Positions 51,689 to 60,861 of a stretch of 64,000 nt of DNA are shown piece after piece. The notes beneath the pieces are model-generated. The model saw nothing but the letters and a program-made list of their open reading frames with translations, had not been told where the DNA came from and made no database searches. Source of the DNA: Nitrospira sp. (GTDB taxonomy: Bacteria; Nitrospirota; Nitrospiria; Nitrospirales; Nitrospiraceae); the NCBI GenBank assembly GCA_036984305.1, contig BQWY01000001.1:3989501-4053500 (forward strand). Reading direction: 5' to 3'. A program made the translations under genes and the position numbers. The stretch's first letter is position 1. Each line of letters starts with the position of its first letter.

Positions 51689-52420
51689 CTACGACGCCCG
51701 CGAGAGGAACGCTTGTCGCATCTCGTCTAAAATCTGCTCCGCCGCAGCCCGCGGGTTGACTGCATCGCGAATCGGCCGGCCTACGACCAAGTAATCGGAT
51801 CCGGCTCCAATCGCCCGAGCCGGCGTGGTTGCCCGCGCATGATCGCCGATCTCGGTGCCGGCCGGCCGAATTCCCGGCGTCACAACGACCAACTTGCTCC
51901 CAACACGCTGCCGAATCGCCTGCGGTTCCTCTCCGGAGGCCACGACCCCGTCGCAACCCACCTCCGCCGCCAGGGCCGCTCTGGCCGACACCAATTCGGC
52001 GACCGAGAGTTGAATTCCCATGTCGCGCAGGTCCTGCGAGTCATAGTTGGTCAAGACCGTCACCGCCAGGATCTTGAGGGAGGAGTTGGGCACCTGGCTG
52101 CGACCTTTGACGGCTGCGTTCAGCGCTTTCCGATTTGCATGGACCGTGAGAAAGTCGACACCCATCATCGCGACCTGGGACGTCGCGCGTCGGACCGTTT
52201 CTTCGATATCCAGAAACTTGAGATCGAGAAACACCCGCTTTTTGAGGTCCCGCAGGCGCTGGACGAATTCGGGACCCGCGGCCGTGAAGAGTTCCAGCCC
52301 CACCTTGACGAAGGTGACGGCGTCCCCAGCCTGCTCCAATAGCCGGAAGGCGGCCTCCGCGGAGGGTACGTCCAAGGCCAGAATCAATCGTTCCCGCATG
52401 TCGACCGGTACCGTTGTCAT
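51689..52420 (-). CDS. pyrF: orotidine 5'-phosphate decarboxylase
   Basis: 243 residues from ATG 52420; an earlier in-frame start at 52456 is less likely. It makes UMP from OMP, the last step of pyrimidine synthesis. The TIM-barrel signatures are all present: LILALDVPSAEAAFRLLEQ, FVKVGLELF, catalytic FLDLKFLDIEET (D-x-K-x2-D retained), VTVLTNYDS, VVTPGIRPAG and phosphate-binding DYLVVGRPI. The usual His in DLKFHDIPNT is Leu here. It is divergent from rpsT. Confidence 0.95.
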   Translation of the reverse strand: MTTVPVDMRERLILALDVPSAEAAFRLLEQAGDAVTFVKVGLELFTAAGPEFVQRLRDLKKRVFLDLKFLDIEETVRRATSQVAMMGVDFLTVHANRKALNAAVKGRSQVPNSSLKILAVTVLTNYDSQDLRDMGIQLSVAELVSARAALAAEVGCDGVVASGEEPQAIRQRVGSKLVVVTPGIRPAGTEIGDHARATTPARAIGAGSDYLVVGRPIRDAVNPRAAAEQILDEMRQAFLSRAS

Positions 52421-52442
52421 GCTAATCGATCCCCACCCTTTC

Positions 52443-52471
52443 TTGACCGTTACCAAAAACCTGTGTTACAA
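52443..52471 (+). promoter_or_regulatory. possible sigma-70 promoter for rpsT
   Basis: TTGACC (52443-52448) is a good -35 box. Seventeen bases later TTACAA (52466-52471) is a poor -10 box. Its position 33 bases before the start codon fits a short leader. It is a weak candidate. Confidence 0.3.
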
Positions 52472-52503
52472 GAAGTGCTTCTTGTCAAAGGAGCATACGC
52501 ACT

Positions 52504-52779
52504 ATGCCGGTCATTCACAAGTCCACGATCAAGCGCGCACGCCAGGCCGAAGTACGGCGGGCTCGTAACCGCGCTACCCTCAACAACGTCCGCGCCCTCA
52601 TCAAAAAGACGCTCGCCGCCGTTCAGCAGAAACAGGCGGAGGAAGCTTCGGCTGCGCTACGCAAGGCCGCTTCGGCCCTGTCCAAGGCGGCCACGAAGGG
52701 GGTGCTGAAGCGCAACACGGCATCACGCCGGATCTCGCGGCTGACTCTCCGCGTCAACGCGCTGTCCGCCTCAAGCTAG
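52504..52779 (+). CDS. rpsT: 30S ribosomal protein S20
   Basis: 91 residues, with AAAGGAG before ATG. It has typical S20 features: a basic, Ala/Lys/Arg-rich, all-helical chain beginning MPVIHKSTIKRARQAEVRRA, with the conserved NNVRALIKKTLAAV and the C-terminal KGVLKRNTASRRISRLTLRV segment. It binds 16S rRNA in the small subunit. A single gene, divergent from pyrF and converging on holA. Confidence 0.97.
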   Translation: MPVIHKSTIKRARQAEVRRARNRATLNNVRALIKKTLAAVQQKQAEEASAALRKAASALSKAATKGVLKRNTASRRISRLTLRVNALSASS

Positions 52780-52885
52780 TCTCCCACGAGCTGACCGTTA
52801 TACAATCGATCCCGAAGCGTACACCTTGCCGCAGGCTTGTCCGCTTCGTTCAACACTCGGACGAGTGCGTTGTTCATCTTCCGAG

Positions 52886-53878
52886 TTAGGCTTCGCACAG
52901 GGATAGCAGCACGGTCTCCAGCACCTTTCGTCCCGACCCGGCACCGGCACCTTTCAGCTTGGAATCCGAGTCGAGGAAGAGTTCGAACGCCAGGCCCATG
53001 TGTGGCTCGGTAAATCGCCCGAGGAATGACCGGACCTTGTAGGGATCGATTCGCAGCGTGCGCGCCACTTCGCCCTCCCGTCGGCCTTGCGCGAGCAGCT
53101 CCTTCATTTTCCACAAGCGGCGGTACTGCCACACCAACGCGCCCAATACGCGCAGAGGCGCCTCGCCCGATTCGAGATTTCGTGCCAAAATCGTGAGCGC
53201 CTGCCGTCGATCCTTGGCTCCGATGGCCGCTGTCAGATCGAAGACCGACGCGCCCGGTTCGACCCCCCGCAGCGCTTCCACCTGGGCCGCATTGGCAGAG
53301 TCACCAGCGGGGGTTACCAGGGCCAACTTTTCGAGTTCTCGTCGCACCATCGCGAGGGAATGACCGGCGGCCTCCCGCAGGGCGTGCACCGCATCGTTTG
53401 TAAGACGAACGCCCACCTGGCCAGCCTCCTCCCGAATCCACGTCGACAACGCCGCATCCGGCAACGCACTACAATCGACAATGAGCGGCTGCTTGAGCAG
53501 TGCTTGTGAGAGCTTGAGCCGCTTGTCGAACTTGGCGGCCACAAACACGACCGTGGCGGCGACGTTGGGATCGGCCAGATACGCGAGCCAGGCTTCGCTG
53601 TCGCGCGAGCCGATTTTTTCGGCCCGTCGAATCACCACCATACGACGCGATGCGAACACGGGAAGTTCAAGCGCGCTGTTCAGGATCGTGGCCGTTCCAT
53701 GCTCATCGGCGTAGAACACGTCGCAATTGAACGCCGCATCGGCCTCGTCCCCCAAGACCCAGTTGGCGAGAGCAGCCTGCGCGCGAGCGCGTAACTCGTC
53801 CTCATCCCCTTCGACGACGCACACGGAGGGGACGGACAGCGAGCGAAGTGCGGCTGTCAGCGCCGTCGCTTTGACGAT
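52886..53878 (-). CDS. holA: DNA polymerase III delta subunit
   Basis: 330 residues from ATG 53878 (GGGG upstream); a GTG at 53947 is in frame and would overlap the lptE gene. It belongs to the HolA family of clamp-loader subunits: a RecA-like N-terminal domain without Walker A (VPSVCVVEGDEDELRARAQA; the RRMVVIRRAEKI region), a lid and the C-terminal collar helices (GALVWQYRRLWKMKELLAQG; MGLAFELFLDSDSKLKGAGA). It loads the sliding clamp during replication. It follows lptE in the same operon. Confidence 0.92.
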   Translation of the reverse strand: MVKATALTAALRSLSVPSVCVVEGDEDELRARAQAALANWVLGDEADAAFNCDVFYADEHGTATILNSALELPVFASRRMVVIRRAEKIGSRDSEAWLAYLADPNVAATVVFVAAKFDKRLKLSQALLKQPLIVDCSALPDAALSTWIREEAGQVGVRLTNDAVHALREAAGHSLAMVRRELEKLALVTPAGDSANAAQVEALRGVEPGASVFDLTAAIGAKDRRQALTILARNLESGEAPLRVLGALVWQYRRLWKMKELLAQGRREGEVARTLRIDPYKVRSFLGRFTEPHMGLAFELFLDSDSKLKGAGAGSGRKVLETVLLSLCEA

Positions 53879-53933
53879 CATGTCGAGCCCCGTGGAGCGT
53901 AGAGTGTCACCGCGCGACGCGCCGTCGCCGTCA

Positions 53934-54599
53934 TTATCGTCCCGCACCTGGAAGCGTCGGTACGACGTGTCCGCCCGGGAGATTCACGGCTGGCGTCTTG
54001 CCCTCGCGGACCTCGTCCAGAAACAGGGAGAACCGCGAAGACAGATCATTCGCCACGTACCGGCCAGCCTGTTCCAATGCGCGATTCTGCAGCACTCGAT
54101 TGAACTGCAAATCGCTCGTGACGAAAAACTCGGACATGCCTTTCGACGTTTGCGCCCAGACGATCTTCTTCTTACGTACGTCCTCAGCCTGTACCAGCAC
54201 GATGGCTTCCACACGGCTTTCCAGCGTCTGAAACTGCGTAAAGCTGAGGGTTGGAATCAGGATCGAGACAATCGACCCCTTCAGCACATAGTCGGCCGCG
54301 TCGTTGGCACCCACGAGCTCCGCTCCGCTGCTGGTGCTGAACTCATGCCGCAGATAATTTGAAAACTTGATCTCCAGATTAGGCTCGAACGTGTGGTTGA
54401 CGAGATTGACGATGCTGATGCGCGGAGGATGCTCCCCGAATTTGGCTTTGGTGTCAGTCGGGGCGCCTCCCACAGTGGGACCTGGCCCCTCTACCCCAAA
54501 CTGGTAGCCGCATCCAGTCGCAAGCATCGCCAACAGTACTACCAGGATGCGGACGACCGGAATCGACGTTGGCGTGTGGCGAACCGAGTGCCAAATCAT
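53934..54599 (-). CDS. lptE: LPS-assembly lipoprotein LptE-like
   Basis: 221 residues. A signal with lipobox LATGC (Cys30) precedes CGYQF, the hallmark of LptE. A beta-rich domain follows ([20 protein letters not shown]), then the C-terminal helix ([20 protein letters not shown]). It plugs the LptD barrel that inserts lipopolysaccharide into the outer membrane. Its ATG overlaps the leuS stop as ATGA and holA follows, an order (leuS-lptE-holA) common in Gram-negative bacteria. Confidence 0.93.
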   Translation of the reverse strand: MIWHSVRHTPTSIPVVRILVVLLAMLATGCGYQFGVEGPGPTVGGAPTDTKAKFGEHPPRISIVNLVNHTFEPNLEIKFSNYLRHEFSTSSGAELVGANDAADYVLKGSIVSILIPTLSFTQFQTLESRVEAIVLVQAEDVRKKKIVWAQTSKGMSEFFVTSDLQFNRVLQNRALEQAGRYVANDLSSRFSLFLDEVREGKTPAVNLPGGHVVPTLPGAGR

Positions 54600-57037
54600 A
54601 CGACGAAGTTGATCATCTTCTTCTCGACGTAGATGATTTTTTTCGGCTCCTTGCCCTGCAGCAATTCCTGGATTTTGGTGTCTTTTCGCGCCAGCTCCAG
54701 TATATCTTCGCGGCCGGCCTCGCCCGATACCTCAATCTTCCCGCGTAACTTTCCGTTGATTTGAATCGGGATTTCCACTCGATCGCTGATCGTCAACGAC
54801 AGATCGTAACGAGGCCAGTCTTGTTGGCCGACACTCGGTGGCTGGCCCAGTCGTTCCCACAATTCTTCGGCGACGTGCGGGGCAAACGGCGCCAGGAGCT
54901 TCAGGAATGGCTCGAGCACCGCGCGTGGCCGGTCCTCCAGCTTCGTCATCTCGTTGGTAAAGACCATCATTTGCGAGATCGCCGTATTGAACCGCAGCGC
55001 CTCGATATCGTCGCTGACCTTCTTGATGGTCTGGTGGAGCACCCGTTGGGCTTCCGGCGTGGGTGCCTCCTCGACCACCGCCGGGCTCAGGCTTCCGTCC
55101 TCGGCCACGATCAAGCGCCACACCCGATCCAAAAATCGCGTCACTCCTTCCACACCCCGAGTACTCCAAGGCTTCATCGCTTCCAGGGGCCCCATGAACA
55201 TTTCATAGAGCCGCACGGCATCGGCTCCGAATCGTTCGATCATCTCGTCCGGATTCACGACGTTGCCGCGCGACTTGGACATTTTCTGATTGTCCTCACC
55301 GAGGACGATGCCCTGGTGCACGAGTTTTTTGAACGGCTCGGGCGTACTGACCACCCCGATATCGAACAGCACTTTATGCCAGAAGCGTGAGTACAGCAGG
55401 TGCAGGACCGCATGCTCGCTCCCCCCCACATACAGATCCACCGGCATCCAGTACCGCTCCATGGCCGGATCGATCAAACAAGTCGAGTTCTTCGGATCGA
55501 TGAACCGCAGAAAATACCAACACGAACCCGCCCATTGCGGCATGGTGTTCGTCTCGCGGCGCGCAGGGGCTCCCGTCGCCGGATCGGTCGTCTCCAGCCA
55601 GGCCTTGAGATTGCCTAGGGGGCTTTCTCCGGTTCCGGAAGGCTTGAAATTGTCAGTTTCCGGCAGGACTAGCGGCAGTTGCTGCTCCGACAGCGGCCGA
55701 TGTTCTCCATCGACCCATACGATCGGAAACGGCTCCCCCCAATAGCGCTGCCGGGCAAACAGCCAATCCCGCAACTTATAGTTGATCGTCTTCCTGCCTT
55801 TGCCGCGGTGCTCGAGCCAATCGGTGATTGTGGGGATGGCCGCCGAGGGCGTGAGCCCATCGATGCTGAAGGACCCATCGGGCGAGGACGAATTGACGAT
55901 GGTACCGCGGTCGATCTCGACAAAGGCCTCTTTGTCCACGTTCCCACCTGACACCACCTCTCGGATCGGCAGCCCAAATTGACGCGCGAACGCCCAGTCC
56001 CGCGCGTCGTGACCGGGCACCGCCATGATCGCGCCGGTGCCGTAACTCATCAGCACATAGTCCGCAATCCAAATCGGCAGCCGCTCGCCATTGACCGGAT
56101 TGACGGCGTGCCCGCCGGTAAAGACCCCGGTTTTGTCCTTGTCCAGTTCCTGCCGTTGAAGGTCGCTCTTACGCGCCGTCTCCTCTCGATACGCCGCCAC
56201 GTCGGCTTTTCGGTCCGGGGTGGTCACGACGTCGACGAGTTCGTGTTCCGGAGCCAATACCATATACGTCGCGCCGAACAAGGTATCCGGTCGCGTGGTA
56301 AAAATCCGCAAGTTGCCGTTCATGCCCTCGAGCGCGAAATCGACCTCGGCGCCGATCGAGCGCCCGATCCAGTTTCTCTGCATCTCGAGCGTCGACGCCG
56401 GCCATTCCACCAATTTCAAATCTTCCAGCAGCCGATCCGCATACGCGGTAATCCTCAACATCCACTGTCGCATCGGCTTTCTAATGACGTCGAAGCCGCC
56501 GACTTCGCTTTTGCCGTCGATCACTTCCTCGTTCGCAAGCACGGTGCCCAGCGCCGGACACCAGTTGACGGGCACTTCAGCCACATAGGCCAGGCCGCGC
56601 TCGTACAATTTGAGAAAGATCCATTGCGTCCAGCGGTAGTAGTCGGGATCGGTCGTGCTGAGTTCGCGGGTCCAGTCGTATGACAGGCCGACGCGCTTCA
56701 TCTGGCGTTTGAAGGTCGCGATGTTTTGGGCGGTCGTCATGGCAGGATGGATGCCGGTCTTGACCGCATACTGTTCGGCCGGCAGACCGAACGCGTCCCA
56801 TCCCATCGGATGCAGTACGTTGAAGCCGCGCATGCGCTTGTAGCGCGTGACGATATCGGTCGCCGTGTATCCCTCCAGATGACCGACATGGAGCCCCGAG
56901 CCGGATGGATAGGGAAACATGTCGAGACAATAAAACTTGGGCTTGGCTGGATCGTCGGAGACCGCGAAGAGACGACGTTCCTCCCAATAGGCTTGCCACT
57001 TGGCTTCGATGGATTGAACGTCGTACGGTCGACTCAT
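54596..57037 (-). CDS. leuS: leucyl-tRNA synthetase
   Basis: 813 residues from ATG 57037 ([20 protein letters not shown]); an in-frame start 12 codons earlier is possible. It is a class I synthetase with the HIGH-like motif HVGH (residues 50-53), KMSKS in [11 protein letters not shown] and the CP1 editing domain ([20 protein letters not shown]). The LeuRS-specific regions [18 protein letters not shown] and [14 protein letters not shown] are present. It charges tRNA-Leu. First gene of the leuS-lptE-holA operon. Confidence 0.97.
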   Translation of the reverse strand: MSRPYDVQSIEAKWQAYWEERRLFAVSDDPAKPKFYCLDMFPYPSGSGLHVGHLEGYTATDIVTRYKRMRGFNVLHPMGWDAFGLPAEQYAVKTGIHPAMTTAQNIATFKRQMKRVGLSYDWTRELSTTDPDYYRWTQWIFLKLYERGLAYVAEVPVNWCPALGTVLANEEVIDGKSEVGGFDVIRKPMRQWMLRITAYADRLLEDLKLVEWPASTLEMQRNWIGRSIGAEVDFALEGMNGNLRIFTTRPDTLFGATYMVLAPEHELVDVVTTPDRKADVAAYREETARKSDLQRQELDKDKTGVFTGGHAVNPVNGERLPIWIADYVLMSYGTGAIMAVPGHDARDWAFARQFGLPIREVVSGGNVDKEAFVEIDRGTIVNSSSPDGSFSIDGLTPSAAIPTITDWLEHRGKGRKTINYKLRDWLFARQRYWGEPFPIVWVDGEHRPLSEQQLPLVLPETDNFKPSGTGESPLGNLKAWLETTDPATGAPARRETNTMPQWAGSCWYFLRFIDPKNSTCLIDPAMERYWMPVDLYVGGSEHAVLHLLYSRFWHKVLFDIGVVSTPEPFKKLVHQGIVLGEDNQKMSKSRGNVVNPDEMIERFGADAVRLYEMFMGPLEAMKPWSTRGVEGVTRFLDRVWRLIVAEDGSLSPAVVEEAPTPEAQRVLHQTIKKVSDDIEALRFNTAISQMMVFTNEMTKLEDRPRAVLEPFLKLLAPFAPHVAEELWERLGQPPSVGQQDWPRYDLSLTISDRVEIPIQINGKLRGKIEVSGEAGREDILELARKDTKIQELLQGKEPKKIIYVEKKMINFVV

Positions 57038-57158
57038 GGAATTATCGAGGACTGCCGTTCTAGTGGGCCACACTGTAAACAGGAAAATTTAGCATAGACA
57101 CCGTACCCTCTCAAGGTAACACCGGCCCATCGGTCTGTTTGGTATACTCGCCGGCGTC

Positions 57159-57773
57159 ATGGGAGTGTACGCCCAACACATCTTCCCGCGCGTCATGGAT
57201 TGGGCGATGCAGCGCCCCGCCTTCCAGGCGGAACGGCGACAGGTTCTCGCGCCCTCATACGGACACGTGCTGGAACTCGGATTCGGGACAGGCTTGAACC
57301 TGCCCTACTACCCAGCCGCGGTCAGGAAGGTGACCACGGTCGATCCGGCGAACAACCTGCCCGGACGAGTCATCTCGCGCATTCGCGCTGTTCCGTTCCC
57401 GGTCGAGACCGTGTATCGGAGTGCGGAGACCCTGCCGTTCGACGCAGGCCGATTCGATTGCGTCGTGAGCACCTGGACGCTTTGTACGATTCCAGATCCC
57501 GTATCTGCCCTGCGCGAGGTCGGGCGCGTTCTCAAGCCGGGTGGACGGTTCGTGTTCAGCGAGCACGGGCGAAGCGACATTCCGCTCGTCGCCTGGTGGC
57601 AGGATCGATTCAACCCGATTCAGAATCTCGTTGCCTGCGGCTGTAATCTCAATCGTCGAATCGACCGCCTGGTGGCCGAGGCAGGATTGACCATTGTCAC
57701 ACTGGACCGATTCGTGCTCCCGGGCACGCCCCGCCTGTTCGGCGAGATGTATCGGGGGCAGGCGACGAATTGA
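57159..57773 (+). CDS. class I SAM-dependent methyltransferase
   Basis: 204 residues. Motif I is VLELGFGTGLNLPYYP, motif II VTTVDPANN, motif IV DCVVSTWTLCTIPDP and post-motif GGRFVFSEHG. This is the UbiE/Coq5-like group often found as a stand-alone enzyme acting on small molecules or lipids. A TATACT box 16 bases before the ATG could be a -10 element and would give a nearly leaderless mRNA. It is divergent from leuS and converges on the HAD gene. Confidence 0.92.
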   Translation: MGVYAQHIFPRVMDWAMQRPAFQAERRQVLAPSYGHVLELGFGTGLNLPYYPAAVRKVTTVDPANNLPGRVISRIRAVPFPVETVYRSAETLPFDAGRFDCVVSTWTLCTIPDPVSALREVGRVLKPGGRFVFSEHGRSDIPLVAWWQDRFNPIQNLVACGCNLNRRIDRLVAEAGLTIVTLDRFVLPGTPRLFGEMYRGQATN

Positions 57774-57787
57774 CCCGTGGCGCTCCC

Positions 57788-58468
57788 TTACATGAGCACA
57801 TGGAACCGCTCGATGGATGGAAACATGGCGGATGGGGCGGGTGGCAGTTGCGAACTCGACTTGGATCGGTGGAAGAGGTGGGCCACCCCGAACCCGCGAG
57901 CCGCGGTCAAACACGCTTCATCATCATCAATATACAATGATCGATCCGGATCGAACCCCACCAAGCGCTGGCAGTTCGGCCAATACTCCGGCCGCATCTT
58001 GAGAAAGCCGACTTGAAACGCATCGACGATGCGATGCACATAGCGGTTGAGTCCCGTTTTCGCACACTTCACGTCCACCCCGCTGGCATGCGCGTTGGTC
58101 ACGATCGTGACACGCTTGCCTCGGGTCCGGAGCGATTCCAAAAAAGGCACCGCGTCCGGGAGGAAGGCGACGAGATGGTCCAGCTCCTTGTGCATCTTCA
58201 CCACGTCAATCCCCACTTGCTGACTCCAATAGTTCAGGTCGGTCCAGGCCAATTCGCCCTCCACCGAACGATACATGGCCATTAGTCGCTCGCGAGCTGT
58301 CTCAAGCGACAGGTCATGCCGTGACGCGTAGCGCCTGGGTAGTTCCTCTTCGAAAAAGTAATTGTCGAAATGCCGGTCGAGGAGCGTGCCATCCATGTCG
58401 AGCAGCACGTCTTCGATACGATCCCATTTCACGATCTGCGTTGTGCCGAGCCCAGCATGCTGAGTCAT
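57788..58468 (-). CDS. HAD-family hydrolase, YrfG-like nucleotidase
   Basis: 226 residues from ATG 58468. HAD motif I LLDMDGTLLD, motif II IVTNAH, motif III Lys in FLKMRPEYW and motif IV YIDDDEACLTAA are intact. The order and cap (FFEEELPRRYASRHDLSLET; GELAWTDLNYWSQQVGIDV) match GMP/IMP nucleotidase YrfG-type enzymes. It probably dephosphorylates purine nucleotides, though other HAD substrates are possible. The converging methyltransferase ends 14 bases away. Confidence 0.88.
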   Translation of the reverse strand: MTQHAGLGTTQIVKWDRIEDVLLDMDGTLLDRHFDNYFFEEELPRRYASRHDLSLETARERLMAMYRSVEGELAWTDLNYWSQQVGIDVVKMHKELDHLVAFLPDAVPFLESLRTRGKRVTIVTNAHASGVDVKCAKTGLNRYVHRIVDAFQVGFLKMRPEYWPNCQRLVGFDPDRSLYIDDDEACLTAARGFGVAHLFHRSKSSSQLPPAPSAMFPSIERFHVLM

Positions 58469-58549
58469 CACCAAGAAGTATAGCGGAGGCCGGCATCGGA
58501 TGACGAGCCGCGTTGTGTTTCAGGAAATCTGTATGATACCGTCCGTCGC

Positions 58550-59923
58550 GTGACCCACTCCGAACGCCAGTCTATCCAAACCACGCTCCTGAGCCCGCTG
58601 GTCCACGAAGGGCCCCTCGTGGCGGTCATCGGGCGTCCCAACGTCGGGAAATCCACGCTGTTCAATCGCATTCTCGGTCACCGTTCGGCCATCGTCGACG
58701 ACATTCCCGGAGTCACGCGCGACCGCAACTATGCGGAGGCCTCCTTCCGCGGGAGACCCTTCCGCCTGGTCGATACCGGCGGCCTCGATCCCTCTGCCAA
58801 AGAAGGTATGCTGGCGCTCATTCGGCACCAAACGCAGGTCGCCATTGCGGAGGCCGACATTCTGGTCGTCGTGATGGACGGGCGGACGGGCGTGACGCCG
58901 GTCGATGAGACGGTCGTCCACCTGCTTCGCGCAGTGGACAAGCCCATCGTCTATGCCGTGAACAAGATTGACACGGCGAAATCCGATCCGCTGGTCGCCG
59001 ATTTTTATCGCCTTGGGCTGACGACGCTGTTCCCCATATCGGCCGAGCACGGCATCGGCGTCGACGACCTGTTGGAGGCCATTTATCCTCATCTCCCCGA
59101 AGCGCCGCTCGACGCCACCTCGCACGACATTCCACGGATCGCCGTTGTCGGGCGTCCGAACGTGGGCAAGTCCACGCTGGTCAACGCCCTGCTCGGTCAG
59201 GAGCGGATGGTGGTGAGCGATGTGCCGGGAACGACGCGCGACGCGATCGATTCTCTGGTCACTTATGACGGACGCCGCTATTTGTTCACGGATACCGCGG
59301 GAATCCGCCGGCGCGGCCGGATCGAGCGTGGAGTCGAAGGGTTCAGCATCGCGCGGTCGCTGCGGGCGATGGGCCGGTCCGATCTTGCGATTTTGCTCTT
59401 GGACGGGGTCGAGGGTATCACGGAGCAGGACACCAAAATAGCGGGGCTGGTTGTCCGCCAAGGGCGCGCGTGCATCCTGCTCATCAACAAGTGGGACGTG
59501 CGCGAGCACGAGGCCGGTGCGCGGCAACACTATGAGCGTGATCTGCATCGCCGATTCGCATTTCTGAGCTGGGCGCCAGTGGCCTATGCCGCGGCGATCC
59601 GTCCCGATTCGCTCCAAGCCCTCTTCCCACTCATTGATCGAACGATGGCCGCCTTTGCGGATCGCATTCCGACCGGGCGATTGAATCAGTTTTTACAGGT
59701 CTTGTTGGAGACACATCCGATCCCCGTCAGGAAAGGAAAAATTACCAAGACCTCGCGGTCGGCCTTCATGACGCAAGTAGCCACGCGATCGCCGGTGTTC
59801 GCACTGTTTGTGGGACACCCGGAGAGCATCACACCCGCCTATCTCCGTTTCATTGAAAACCGCCTGCGCGCGGAATTTCCACTGAGCGGCACGCCTATTC
59901 GTATTCTCATCAGAAAAAAATAG
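58550..59923 (+). CDS. der: ribosome assembly GTPase Der (EngA)
   Basis: 457 residues from GTG 58550. Two tandem GTPase domains, each with Walker A GRPNVGKST (about 28 and 198), switch motifs (VDTGGL; TDTAGI) and NKxD boxes (VNKID; INKWD). The C-terminal KH-like domain is present (LLETHPIPVRKGKITKTSRS; SPVFALFVGHPESITPAYLR). Der is essential for maturation of the large ribosomal subunit. Confidence 0.97.
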   Translation: MTHSERQSIQTTLLSPLVHEGPLVAVIGRPNVGKSTLFNRILGHRSAIVDDIPGVTRDRNYAEASFRGRPFRLVDTGGLDPSAKEGMLALIRHQTQVAIAEADILVVVMDGRTGVTPVDETVVHLLRAVDKPIVYAVNKIDTAKSDPLVADFYRLGLTTLFPISAEHGIGVDDLLEAIYPHLPEAPLDATSHDIPRIAVVGRPNVGKSTLVNALLGQERMVVSDVPGTTRDAIDSLVTYDGRRYLFTDTAGIRRRGRIERGVEGFSIARSLRAMGRSDLAILLLDGVEGITEQDTKIAGLVVRQGRACILLINKWDVREHEAGARQHYERDLHRRFAFLSWAPVAYAAAIRPDSLQALFPLIDRTMAAFADRIPTGRLNQFLQVLLETHPIPVRKGKITKTSRSAFMTQVATRSPVFALFVGHPESITPAYLRFIENRLRAEFPLSGTPIRILIRKK

Positions 59924-60249
59924 GACTCTGTTTAATTCCATAGGTTCGGATCTGCGGGACACGCGTTCCTCGTTCAAGAGGTACGACCGACGGCGCAAGG
60001 AGAGGTCCTCGCGTGGCCCAGCCGCCCACGCGGCAGACGCCGGATCAAGACAGCGACAACACCCCTTGGCGTAAATCTTGCTTCCTTCAATGACTGAGGA
60101 CACAGGTGGTGAAACTTCTCCATCTCTCGTCATATTCCAAGCCCGGTCGCTGCACGTTTCTATTTCTGACTAGCACGATGGACCATGGGCGCGTTATGCG
60201 GGTCGTTGAGCGACCAGACACGATTCTTTGAGTGGAGGGCAGAGTGCTC
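59924..60249. other. 326-base intergenic region with possible sigma-54 promoter
   Basis: No gene was found. The candidate promoter at 60067-60082 is the only recognisable feature. Confidence 0.45.
60067..60082 (+). promoter_or_regulatory. possible sigma-54 promoter
   Basis: TGGCGTA-AATC-TTGCT has exact GG-to-GC spacing, TGGC of the -24 box and a full -12 box. It would give a leader of about 155 bases before the PAS-like protein gene. One such match per window is possible by chance. Confidence 0.4.
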
Positions 60250-60738
60250 ATGAGTGAATCCGACGAACTGGCGCCCGATCACGATCGTCCACATGGACCT
60301 GTAGGTGAATCCCTACCCCCACAGAGTCCCCCAGAGCACTCGCGGAGCAGGCCCGGCGATCTGTCAGGGTCGCCCATTCGCACCCTGGAAATTCCCGATC
60401 CCCCGCCCGGCGTCGGTCTCCTCGTTCTTTCGACGCAACACACCGTCCTGCATACCAATGCGGAGGCACCGGCGCTTCTACAACGGCTACGCGTGCTCCA
60501 GACTTCACATGAAGCGATCACAGAGGGCGAGCCCGAGTTGCCAACGACGGTTCAGCTTGTGTGTGACGAAGTCGACCGGACACTCATTGACCGCAGCGAG
60601 CACAACGATTGGCTGCCCTTTGAAATATCCCGTACCGTCGGGGACGCCCGCGAGGCGATCATGGTGCGCGCGTTTGTGTTTCCGTCCCGAGCCTCTCTCT
60701 CACATACGCGAGTTCTCATTACTCTGCATACGCTCTAA
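60250..60738 (+). CDS. PAS-like domain protein, no output domain
   Basis: 162 residues from ATG 60250 (GGAGGG upstream; GTG 60232 and GTG 60244 are alternatives). The first 45 residues are Pro/Ser/Glu-rich and disordered. The remainder (GVGLLVLSTQHTVLHTNAEA to the end) resembles the PAS-like N-terminal part of some LuxR-type regulators, but no DNA-binding helix follows before the stop. It may be a truncated regulator or a separate sensor. No partner gene is adjacent. Confidence 0.65.
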   Translation: MSESDELAPDHDRPHGPVGESLPPQSPPEHSRSRPGDLSGSPIRTLEIPDPPPGVGLLVLSTQHTVLHTNAEAPALLQRLRVLQTSHEAITEGEPELPTTVQLVCDEVDRTLIDRSEHNDWLPFEISRTVGDAREAIMVRAFVFPSRASLSHTRVLITLHTL

Positions 60739-60861
60739 GGCGCTCGCACGCATTGCCGTCATGCCGCCATGACACGCGCCGGCTTTCTGCTTGACACCCC
60801 ACACATCGCGTGTTAATCGCAGAATATTCAGCCGCATCTTTATACATGACGAGGAGTGACT

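Noticed and set aside
51450-51794. Plus-strand open frame starting MGWMTGVEPATSG
   Set aside because: This is the well-known false translation of an antisense tRNA gene.
52854-52867. CACTCG-GA-CGAGTG between rpsT and holA as a bidirectional terminator
   Set aside because: The two-base loop is too short for a good RNA hairpin and there is no clean T-tract.
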